This document shows, in pieces, positions 51,366 to 62,654 of a stretch of 64,000 nucleotides of DNA. The translations under genes were made by a program, and so were the position numbers. How positions within the stretch are numbered: position 1 is the stretch's first letter; the number at the start of each line of letters is the position of its first letter. The DNA lies in NCBI RefSeq assembly GCF_016900355.1, contig NZ_JACJKA010000007.1, positions 1-64,000 on the forward strand. Direction: 5' to 3'. The notes below the pieces were generated by a model. That model was not told the DNA's origin, did not search any database, and saw only the letters and a program-made list of their open reading frames with translations. This DNA comes from Bacteroides mediterraneensis. GTDB lineage: Bacteria; Bacteroidota; Bacteroidia; Bacteroidales; Bacteroidaceae.

Positions 51366-53345
51366 ATGAACAAACACTTAGCTTTTATCTCTGCGCTTGC
51401 ACTCAGCGCAGGCATCAGCCTGCAAGCGCAAAACGCCAATCAAATGGTGATTCAAGCCAACAAAATTGGGGCAGAAATACAACCGACCATGTATGGGCAT
51501 TTCTTCGAAGACATCAACTACGGAGCAGACGGCGGTCTGTATGCAGAACTGATCAAAAACCGTTCGTTTGAGTTCCCGCAACACCTGATGGGATGGGACA
51601 TCTTCGGAAACGTTACCCTTCAAGACGATGGACCGTTTGAAAAGAACCCACATTACGTACGTCTCGGAGCCCCCAGCCATCCGCACAAACGGACCGGTAT
51701 TGAAAATGAAGGTTTCTTCGGCATTGGTATCAAAGCTAACGAAAAATACCGCTTTACCGTATGGGCCAGAGGAGAAAACCAGAAAATACAGGTGGAACTG
51801 ATTGACAATGCGTCCATGGGAGAATCGCAGGTCATCACTTCACAAGACGTCAACATCAACTCCAAAGACTGGAAAAAATATGAAGTCATCCTGACTCCTA
51901 CCCAGACACAAGCCAAAGCTCATTTGAGAATTTTCTTAGCTTCCCCGGGTACAGTCGACCTGGAACATGTATCTCTCTTCCCGGTAGATACATGGAAAGG
52001 ACGTGAAAACGGACTGCGGAAAGACCTTGTACAGGCATTGGCCGACACCAAACCGGGCATCTTCCGTTTCCCGGGAGGATGTATTGTAGAAGGCACTGAA
52101 ATCACTGACCGTTACAACTGGAAAAACTCTGTAGGACCGGTGGAAAACCGTCCGCTCAACAGTAACCGCTGGGAGTATACCTTCCCCTACCGTTTCTTCC
52201 CGGACTACTTCCAGAGCTACGGCATGGGATTCTATGAACTATTCCTGCTGGCTGAAGACATGGGAGCCGAACCGCTTCCGGTGCTGAACTGTGGATTGGC
52301 TTGCCAGTACCAGAACGATGACCCGAAAGCACACGTTCCCGTAGACCAACTGGACAGCTACATCCAGGATGCACTTGACCTGGTTGAGTTCGCCAACGGC
52401 GACACCAACACCAAATGGGGAAAACTTCGCGCCGATATGGGTCATCCGGCTCCGTTCAACCTGAAATTCATAGCCATTGGTAACGAACAGTGGGGACCGG
52501 AATATCCGGAACGACTGAAACACTTTGTAGAAGCTCTGCGCAAAGCACATCCGGAAATCAAAATTATCGGTTCATCTGGTCCGCAGTCTGAAGGAAAAGA
52601 TTTCGACTACTTGTGGCCGGAAATGAAAAAACTGAAAGTGGACTTGGTAGACGAACATTTCTACCGTCCTGAAGACTGGTTCCTGAAATCAGGCAACCGT
52701 TACGACAACTACGACCGGAAAGGTCCGAAAGTATTTGCCGGAGAATATGCCTGCCACGGAAAAGGCAAGAAATGGAACCACTTCCACGCTTCTCTGCTCG
52801 AAGCTGCGTTCCTGACAGGAGTAGAAAGAAATGCCGATGTGGTACACATGGCTACCTACGCTCCGCTGTTGGCTCACGTAGAAGGATGGCAGTGGCGTCC
52901 GGACTTAATTTGGTTCGACAATCTGCGCTCTGTACGCACTTGCAGTTGGTATGTACAGTCACTTTACGGACACAACAAGGGTACCAACGTAGTGCCTCTG
53001 ACGATGGACAAGAAACCGGTCAGCGGACAAGAAGGTCAGAACGGATTGTTTGCCAGTGCCGTTTGGGATGAACCCACTCAGACTTACATCGTAAAAGTGG
53101 CCAACACCTCCGACAAGGCTCAGCCTCTCACACTGGAATTCAAAGGATTGAAGAAATCTGTCACTTTGGGCGACGGAAAATGTATTACCCTGCATACAGA
53201 AAATCCGGATGCAGAGAATACACTCGACAATCCGAACCTGATTACGCCTCAGGAAAGTACCTTATCTATCGAAGGAAATACGCTCAATACCGAAATAGGT
53301 GCCATGACATTTGCCGTCTACAAATTCAAGAAAGAAAGTAAATAA
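51366..53345 (+). CDS. Alpha-L-arabinofuranosidase, GH51
   Basis: 659 residues. Signal peptide about 1-22 (ends SLQAQ). N-terminal CBM4-like sandwich (about 80-200; WARGENQKIQVELIDN), then the GH51 barrel with MYGHFFEDINYGADGG at the start and FIAIGNEQWG (acid/base Glu374); candidate nucleophile Glu460 in FAGEYACHG. C-terminal beta domain. It removes arabinofuranosyl side chains from arabinan or arabinoxylan-type glycans. It diverges from the HTCS gene with a shared tandem site between them. A terminator follows. Confidence 0.94.
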   Translation: MNKHLAFISALALSAGISLQAQNANQMVIQANKIGAEIQPTMYGHFFEDINYGADGGLYAELIKNRSFEFPQHLMGWDIFGNVTLQDDGPFEKNPHYVRLGAPSHPHKRTGIENEGFFGIGIKANEKYRFTVWARGENQKIQVELIDNASMGESQVITSQDVNINSKDWKKYEVILTPTQTQAKAHLRIFLASPGTVDLEHVSLFPVDTWKGRENGLRKDLVQALADTKPGIFRFPGGCIVEGTEITDRYNWKNSVGPVENRPLNSNRWEYTFPYRFFPDYFQSYGMGFYELFLLAEDMGAEPLPVLNCGLACQYQNDDPKAHVPVDQLDSYIQDALDLVEFANGDTNTKWGKLRADMGHPAPFNLKFIAIGNEQWGPEYPERLKHFVEALRKAHPEIKIIGSSGPQSEGKDFDYLWPEMKKLKVDLVDEHFYRPEDWFLKSGNRYDNYDRKGPKVFAGEYACHGKGKKWNHFHASLLEAAFLTGVERNADVVHMATYAPLLAHVEGWQWRPDLIWFDNLRSVRTCSWYVQSLYGHNKGTNVVPLTMDKKPVSGQEGQNGLFASAVWDEPTQTYIVKVANTSDKAQPLTLEFKGLKKSVTLGDGKCITLHTENPDAENTLDNPNLITPQESTLSIEGNTLNTEIGAMTFAVYKFKKESK

Positions 53346-53366
53346 GTCATCGGTTTATTGCCAAAA

Positions 53367-53402
53367 AGGTGCGTCTGGATTGCCCGGACGCACTTTTTTT
53401 TT
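53367..53402 (+). terminator. Terminator after GH51
   Basis: GTGCGTC (53369-53375) pairs with GACGCAC (53387-53393), extended by flanking pairs, and is followed by nine T residues (53394-53402). Confidence 0.85.
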
Positions 53403-53406
53403 CGCT

Positions 53407-53520
53407 TTAATAATACATACACAACCTATATCCTAAATACAATAAACAAGTACATGCCACCAGTATCATGGTCAGTGTCACCTTCAGGGCTTTCTGACGC
53501 TCCTTTAAACTTAGTTCCAT
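53407..53520 (-). CDS. Small predicted single-pass membrane protein
   Basis: 37 codons, MELSLKERQKALKV then a hydrophobic helix (TLTMILVACTCLLYLGY) and RLCMYY. GGAGG sits 9 nt before this ATG; an in-frame ATG at 53535 overlaps that GGAGG and would add five residues. The layout (short charged N-terminus, one membrane helix, positive then aromatic end) is that of a small inner-membrane protein. I do not recognise a family. It lies between the GH51 terminator and the probable short RNA; no clear -7 box was found. Real expression is unproven. Confidence 0.45.
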   Translation of the reverse strand: MELSLKERQKALKVTLTMILVACTCLLYLGYRLCMYY

Positions 53521-53704
53521 ACCAAAGTCCTCCATTTATTCTGTAACAAATATCGTGAAAATATATTACAAAATCATGTAAACAAAGTGACTTTTGTGTG
53601 AAAATGTTTTTCGGATTCCATTCCGTCCACTTTCCTTAACAAATCTTTCAAACAAATGGAAAATTTGAAATTATGTTATAAAGCACGTCTCCTATCCTTA
53701 TTCC

Positions 53705-53735
53705 TTTGCAGATTTCCGGAAAGTCCTTACCTTTG
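53705..53735 (+). promoter_or_regulatory. Full Bacteroidetes promoter for a short RNA
   Basis: TTTG (53705-53708), 19 bp, then TACCTTTG (53728-53735): both the -33 and -7 elements at the consensus spacing. A terminator follows about 70 bp on, with no ORF between. Confidence 0.65.
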
Positions 53736-53741
53736 CACCGT

Positions 53742-53804
53742 GTTTTTCATAGTATTAGATTTAAGGTTAACAAAGGGTTGGAGTTCAGCGGAACTCCTTT
53801 TTTT
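53742..53804 (+). ncRNA. Probable short RNA of about 60 nt
   Basis: Bounded by the promoter at 53705-53735 and an intrinsic terminator: GGAGTTC (53780-53786), AGCG loop, GAACTCC (53791-53797), then a T-run (53798-53804). The body (GTTTTTCATAGTATTAG, then ATTTAAGGTTAACAAAGGG) has no start codon with a useful frame. It looks like a conserved small RNA of Bacteroidales; a match to a named Rfam family such as Bacteroidales-1 should be tested and is not claimed. The 5' end is estimated. Confidence 0.6.
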
Positions 53805-53826
53805 ATGTCCGTATGTGAACAAAAAA

Positions 53827-53869
53827 AAATTCCGGACCTGAGCATCCGTTTTGCTCAAGCCCGGAATTT
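53827..53869 (-). terminator. Terminator after the GH2 beta-galactosidase gene
   Basis: AAATTCCGG (53827-53835) pairs with CCGGAATTT (53861-53869), with inner TGAGC/GCTCA pairing; leftward it runs into a T-tract (minus strand of 53821-53829). Confidence 0.85.
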
Positions 53870-53892
53870 CTATTTTCCGTCAAAGGCAATTT

Positions 53893-57249
<3,357 letters not shown>

Positions 57250-57275
57250 TTAAGGTTAATAATTTTCTGGCCACA

Positions 57276-57308
57276 AGTTAGGAAGAATATTTTATATTCA
57301 TCCTAACT
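57276..57308. other. AT-rich hairpin between the two GH2 genes
   Basis: AGTTAGGA-a-GAATAT (57276-57290) pairs with ATATTC-a-TCCTAACT (57294-57308): 14 pairs, one mismatch, 3-nt loop. No T-run follows on either strand. It may protect or end the upstream transcript. Confidence 0.5.
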
Positions 57309-57389
57309 TTCCTCATAAAATTTATTTTCCATATCAAGATAGATATAAATAACTTACTCAAAAAAACTTCTTAAATGCATACAAATATA

Positions 57390-59426
57390 TTATCTTATAG
57401 AATCAGCCCAAACAACACATTCATCCTGCAAACTTCTTTGTTTTGAAACCGTTCTTACTTGAATCTTATTTTCTCCCATTTCCAATTTTACATTTTTCCA
57501 TTTTACAGTTGCATATTGATCAGGGGATGCCTTTCCTATAATCATTCCATTAACTAGCAACTCCACCTCACCAACATTAGTAAAAACCGTTATATCTTGT
57601 ACTAGATTAGTACGATTACGACAACGTTTCTCTGCAATATAAAGCATTGGCTCTGGATTCCAATTAGCTTTATAAAAATAAAATGCATCTTTTTTTATCT
57701 TACGATCAAATGTCACTAATCCTTTATCATTAATTCCTATACGATCCCCCTCATGACGGTGGGCAGCTCCAAAATCAAACATATTCCAAACAAAACTTCC
57801 CCATACAAAAGGGCGTTCATTAATAATCTTCCAATTCTCCATGTGATAATAAGTCTGCCAATTTTCAGGATGCCAGAAACTAACAGGAATAGGACGACAT
57901 AAGGAATCTTGTTGATGATAAATACTCGCTCCAGCCCCGTATTCACTAATCCCTATACATAAATCTGGATATGTGGAATGAGTTTCATCTAAAAATTCTG
58001 CCAGATTCTCAGGGGTACTATTATACCAGCCATCATAACGATTCCAGGCTATACAATCCGTTAGAAAATTTAAACTACCACTTTGATTACTAGCTGCTGT
58101 TGTGGGACGTGAAGAATCCTCAGAATGAGCGAGAATATTTAACTCTCTAATATACTCAACAGGATTATCCCCTTGCTCTGTTAATTCATTGAACAACCCC
58201 CAGAAACAAATAGAAGGATGATTGTAATTTTGACGAATCAATTCCCGCAATTGCTGTTTACCATTCTCACGGAAGTCTAAAGAATTAACAAATCCTTTAT
58301 CTTCATATCCCCCCGGTCCTACAAATGGAATTTCAGCCCACGTAATAATACCAGACCTATCCATCAAATCATATATATCTTCAGATTGTTGATAATGTGC
58401 TAGACGAACAGCATTTACTCCCATTTCAAGCATAATATGCATATCTTCCTCATGATGTTCACTATGCAAAGCGTTACCTAGTTCTGGGCGATCCTGATGC
58501 CGGCAAACTCCATGCAGTTTTAAATATTCACCATTTAAAAAGAACCCTTTATTAGGATCTATTCCAAAATAACGTATACCTAATGGTTGAACAACTTTAT
58601 CCAATAACAGTCCATCCGCCCACAAAGTAGTTTCTGTTTGATACATAAAAGGATCTTTTTTCCCGTTCCACAAATGAGGACTCCCTATTTTTACTGGAAA
58701 AACGACCTTTTCTTCTTTTCCTTCTTCAAGATTTATCTGTCGTTCATATTGAGATGTAATATTTAGACCATCTTTTACCTCAAACCGAACCATTACATTA
58801 CATTTCTTTAGACGGTTTGACAACAAAATCGTAGCTAAAATTATAGCTTCATCATTAGTTACTTTCTGCTGAGTTAAATATACTCCAGGAGAGGCATAAT
58901 CCTGTAAAGAAATGCAAACAGATTCCGTTACAATTAATTCTACTCCACGATAAATTCCCCCATACATATTAAAATCACCCACCAAAGGCATTACATCCAA
59001 TCGCTCAGCATTACTTACCCTCACTAATAACTTATTATCTTTCCCATAATTAACCTTATCTGTAATTTCAAAAACAAAAGCACTATATCCTCCTTTATGT
59101 TCCCCCAAGTACTTCCCATTAACAAATACATTGGCTATAGTATTTACCCCCTCAAAACGCAAAAAAAGTCTTTTACCTTTCCACCGAGAATCGATATATA
59201 GTGTACGCTCATAATTTCCTATACCACGCTTATAATCCAATTTACCCGATAAAGCATCTTGAGCATTCCATGTATGAGGAATCGTAACCCTTATTCCTGC
59301 ATCTTTTTCCACTTGATGGGAAAACCTGAATATCCAATTATCATTTAAGGACTTACAAATGCGCTGGGAATATCCCCATAAAGCACAATAAGAGAATATG
59401 ATTAATAAAATGTATCTTAAATTCAT
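57390..59426 (-). CDS. GH2 glycoside hydrolase with DUF4982-like tail
   Basis: 678 residues. Signal peptide about 1-20 (ends LWGYSQ). Sugar-binding domain (NWIFRFSHQ, IPHTWNAQDA), immunoglobulin-like domain and TIM barrel. Acid/base Glu414 (GLFNELTEQ) and nucleophile Glu495 (GISEYGAGAS); a DUF4982-like domain follows from about 590. Probable beta-galactosidase, though beta-glucuronidase or mannosidase activity is possible in GH2. It starts 4 bp after the sulfatase stop, in an operon with SusC, SusD and sulfatase. Clearly AT-rich. Confidence 0.9.
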   Translation of the reverse strand: MNLRYILLIIFSYCALWGYSQRICKSLNDNWIFRFSHQVEKDAGIRVTIPHTWNAQDALSGKLDYKRGIGNYERTLYIDSRWKGKRLFLRFEGVNTIANVFVNGKYLGEHKGGYSAFVFEITDKVNYGKDNKLLVRVSNAERLDVMPLVGDFNMYGGIYRGVELIVTESVCISLQDYASPGVYLTQQKVTNDEAIILATILLSNRLKKCNVMVRFEVKDGLNITSQYERQINLEEGKEEKVVFPVKIGSPHLWNGKKDPFMYQTETTLWADGLLLDKVVQPLGIRYFGIDPNKGFFLNGEYLKLHGVCRHQDRPELGNALHSEHHEEDMHIMLEMGVNAVRLAHYQQSEDIYDLMDRSGIITWAEIPFVGPGGYEDKGFVNSLDFRENGKQQLRELIRQNYNHPSICFWGLFNELTEQGDNPVEYIRELNILAHSEDSSRPTTAASNQSGSLNFLTDCIAWNRYDGWYNSTPENLAEFLDETHSTYPDLCIGISEYGAGASIYHQQDSLCRPIPVSFWHPENWQTYYHMENWKIINERPFVWGSFVWNMFDFGAAHRHEGDRIGINDKGLVTFDRKIKKDAFYFYKANWNPEPMLYIAEKRCRNRTNLVQDITVFTNVGEVELLVNGMIIGKASPDQYATVKWKNVKLEMGENKIQVRTVSKQRSLQDECVVWADSIR

Positions 59427-59430
59427 ATTA

Positions 59431-60849
59431 TTATTTATTTAAAATGCGTTTTTTCTTCTGTAAAAAAGATGACATATTCTTCACTACATTTTTATATGAA
59501 GGATCATCTGCCCTATTTTTATTTTCTTCTACATCGACTTGATGATCAAACAACATACGGCTACCTTTTTCCCATTCTGCATAATTATACCTCCAATCGA
59601 CTGCATTATCTCCTCCTTCCCACTGAATGTATACTTTATCTTTGATCTCTTTTTTTAGATCTTTTAAAATAGGGACAAAACTCATACCGTCTAATTGTTC
59701 TGGAAAAGGAAGATTACAGAGTTCACACAAAGTGGGATAAATATCAACAAATTCCACTAAAGACTTCGTCTTCCCTTTTTGCATTCCTGGCACACGAACT
59801 ATTAAAGGTACATGTGTAGACATGTTCATCAGATTATGCTTTCCTAGAAATCCATGTTCCCCTAAATGCCATCCATGATCTCCTAACAAAATGACAATCG
59901 TATTTTTTGACAGATCAAGTTCATCTAATGCATTAAGGACTTTTCCTATTTGTGCATCAACATAGCTTAAACACGCATAATAACCATGTTTTGCCTCTTT
60001 AATAAAATAAATATCATCCGGAGATGTAGTACGGGCATAAGCATAAATTTCCTGGGAATTTTTTACTTCTTCAGGGAGGCCTTCTGGACGAAAGCGATTT
60101 TCTGCCACAGGTATTTTCTCCCTATCATATAAATCCCAGTATTTTTTAGGAGCATTAAAAGGAAGATGAGGCTTCCAAAAGCCACATGCAAGAAAGAAAG
60201 GTTTTCCTTTCTCTTTCAGTCGCTTTAAATCAGCAATCGCCTTTTCTGCTAACTTTCCATCATCATAAGCTGTGTCCGGGACTTCTGCCCACTCACAAAA
60301 AGGACCACGCATTGTCTTAGGATTAATCGTACGAGCCGAAGCGCTATTCATCCATAGTTCCCATTTATTATATTCTGCCCAATATACATCATATCCATCA
60401 GGATGTGTCCGATACGGAGGCTCACTCCAAGAATCTGCATGATCCTCAATATGATGAAAAACTTTTCCATCAGAAATAGTATAATAGCTATGAGAAGAAA
60501 ACCAACCAGATAAAGGAATCGCTTCTGGACAATCTTTACTAGCCATAGCTGAAAAACTAACAAAACGTTCTGGATAATGAGGATAAACCCCTGTTAATAA
60601 ACTGGCACGAGAAGCACCGCTAACAGGAACGTTACAATATGCATTTTGAAATAAAACGCCTGTTGATGCAAATTGATCAATATTAGGTGTCTTCACTGCT
60701 TCCACTCCGTAACACCCTAATTCAGGACGCATATCATCTGCCATTAAGAATAATACATTCATTTTCTCTGTCTGCTTTGCCGCAGACAGAGAAAATGAAG
60801 TAAAAAAAGGAAGCGTTGATATTAATAATGAAAAAGCTCTCATATTCAA
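59431..60849 (-). CDS. Sulfatase, S1 family, iduronate-2-sulfatase-like
   Basis: 472 residues. Signal peptide about 1-23. MNVLFLMADDMRPELGCYG holds the metal-binding aspartates. The activation motif is SGASRASLLTG with Ser77 in the formylglycine position, the Ser-type that needs the anaerobic maturase (anSME). GFWKPHLPFNAPKKYW and LGDHGWHLGEHG resemble the S1_7 iduronate-2-sulfatase-like group. It removes sulfate from a glycan, with the linked GH2 acting next. No maturase gene is in the window. Met3 is an alternative start. Confidence 0.92.
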   Translation of the reverse strand: MNMRAFSLLISTLPFFTSFSLSAAKQTEKMNVLFLMADDMRPELGCYGVEAVKTPNIDQFASTGVLFQNAYCNVPVSGASRASLLTGVYPHYPERFVSFSAMASKDCPEAIPLSGWFSSHSYYTISDGKVFHHIEDHADSWSEPPYRTHPDGYDVYWAEYNKWELWMNSASARTINPKTMRGPFCEWAEVPDTAYDDGKLAEKAIADLKRLKEKGKPFFLACGFWKPHLPFNAPKKYWDLYDREKIPVAENRFRPEGLPEEVKNSQEIYAYARTTSPDDIYFIKEAKHGYYACLSYVDAQIGKVLNALDELDLSKNTIVILLGDHGWHLGEHGFLGKHNLMNMSTHVPLIVRVPGMQKGKTKSLVEFVDIYPTLCELCNLPFPEQLDGMSFVPILKDLKKEIKDKVYIQWEGGDNAVDWRYNYAEWEKGSRMLFDHQVDVEENKNRADDPSYKNVVKNMSSFLQKKKRILNK

Positions 60850-60857
60850 AATTTTTA

Positions 60858-62645
60858 TTATTCCCAGCCGGGATTTTGACCAAGATTAGGATTCAATGCT
60901 TTCTGATTTAATGGAATAGGACGCAAATAATACTTATCAAGCCAACCTAAAGGCTTCTCAAAGAAATACACATAACCATCTGCATTTAATAAAAGTTTAT
61001 TTCCATACTCTGCAGGATTAGAGATATATACTCCTAACGGTTGTTTATCTACATAATGTCCTTTTTTCCAACGACGCAAATCATCAAAGCGAAAACCTTC
61101 TCCCATTAATTCAACACGTCTTTCACGTCGAATCTCCCATAAAACAGGATCAACGTCCGCATCACGAGCCGGATCAAAAGCTTCATTTATCTGAGCGACC
61201 TCCATGTGGGCTACGTGTACACGATCCCTCAATCTATTAATAGTCAAATCAGCTATATCTTGATTAAATTCATTCAACTCCCACTTAGCCTCTGCATAAT
61301 TCAGCAGTACCTCGCCTAAACGAAATAATGGCGCATCCGTTGTATTTACCCCATTAGCATTACTACAATCTGTATGGGTATTATAATATTTCCACATCCA
61401 AAAACCCATTTGACTTGCATTCCACGCAATACTCCAATTGTAATCTACAAAATGGGGCTGTCCCTGATTATAAAAACCCTTAAAGTTCGATGTAGGTAAA
61501 CGATGATACGTTTCTCCTGATAAGTTCTTCATCAAATCTATAAATTTTCTTTCATCAGGATTTTCTGTATAACTCCATCCTGTAGAACTAGCTGCTGCTC
61601 CTGATAACTTCACTTTATAAGGAGGACACACCGTATAATACAATCTTTCGTCACGATCTGTAAATTGTTTATAAATATTCTGATCCCCTCCATAATTACT
61701 CAGATGATTATTTACAGGATAACCGTTCTTACATAAATAACTATCTACAGCATCTTTAGTCATTTCAATTTTCGACTCTCCAGTTCTTACCATACGGGTT
61801 AAACCATGTCCTAATTGAGCTGTTGCATAAGCTTTATATAAAATAATACCTGACACACCATTTAAATCTTCAGAGTTAAAAAGTTCATCATATTTAGGAT
61901 GTAAATCCTTAAACTTTGTCATAATTTTCTCAGAAGCTTCAGCACTAGCTTTCAAATACGTCTCCGCATCATTCAAGCCATGATACTTTCTCCATGTTCC
62001 TTCAAACAATCCAAAACGAGATATTAGAGCTTGAACAACAGATGTATTAATTGTATTATCTCCATCACCTACTTCTTTAATATGTTCTTCTGCATACTGT
62101 AAATTTGACAATATATTTTTTGCTACCAAATCTCTAGAATCTCTTGAAGCATACAATTCTTCACTACTCTCTGTTAAAACATGCTCTACCCATGGAATAT
62201 CCCCAAACAAAGACATCATCTGAAAATATTTATAAGCACGAAAAAAATACCCAACACTTCTCCAATGTTCTTTATCTGTATCAGACATTTCAGCATCATC
62301 CAGATTATCCAACATCAAATTTACTTTACGAATATATTCATAATCCCAATCACTGTCAGTAGCATTTACTTTTGCCTTCTGATAAGCATACTGCCCTTCA
62401 TTCCCTTTGACGGCACGAATCATATTATCAGCTTCATACTCTCCTTTAAAGAAACTCATATCTTGACCATTTCCATATCCGGTAAAAATCTCATATAACC
62501 CCCAAGAATACATCTTAAAATTATCATACGAGGTAAAAGTTGTATGCTCTGTTTGACGATCTTTAGGATTTACATCCAAGAAACCATCATTTAAGCAACT
62601 TGTCATATATAGACACAATCCCAATCCTAATATATATGTTTTCAT
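60858..62645 (-). CDS. SusD/RagB-family lipoprotein (third pair)
   Basis: 595 residues. Lipoprotein signal ending YMTSC (Cys17). SusD features: FFRAYKYFQMMSLFGDIPWVE and IRRERRVELMGEGFRFDDLRRW. It binds the target glycan over the SusC channel. It follows SusC by 9 bp and precedes the sulfatase by 8 bp, so all are one operon. AT-rich compared with the left part of the window. Confidence 0.95.
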   Translation of the reverse strand: MKTYILGLGLCLYMTSCLNDGFLDVNPKDRQTEHTTFTSYDNFKMYSWGLYEIFTGYGNGQDMSFFKGEYEADNMIRAVKGNEGQYAYQKAKVNATDSDWDYEYIRKVNLMLDNLDDAEMSDTDKEHWRSVGYFFRAYKYFQMMSLFGDIPWVEHVLTESSEELYASRDSRDLVAKNILSNLQYAEEHIKEVGDGDNTINTSVVQALISRFGLFEGTWRKYHGLNDAETYLKASAEASEKIMTKFKDLHPKYDELFNSEDLNGVSGIILYKAYATAQLGHGLTRMVRTGESKIEMTKDAVDSYLCKNGYPVNNHLSNYGGDQNIYKQFTDRDERLYYTVCPPYKVKLSGAAASSTGWSYTENPDERKFIDLMKNLSGETYHRLPTSNFKGFYNQGQPHFVDYNWSIAWNASQMGFWMWKYYNTHTDCSNANGVNTTDAPLFRLGEVLLNYAEAKWELNEFNQDIADLTINRLRDRVHVAHMEVAQINEAFDPARDADVDPVLWEIRRERRVELMGEGFRFDDLRRWKKGHYVDKQPLGVYISNPAEYGNKLLLNADGYVYFFEKPLGWLDKYYLRPIPLNQKALNPNLGQNPGWE

Positions 62646-62654
62646 AATAAGCTA

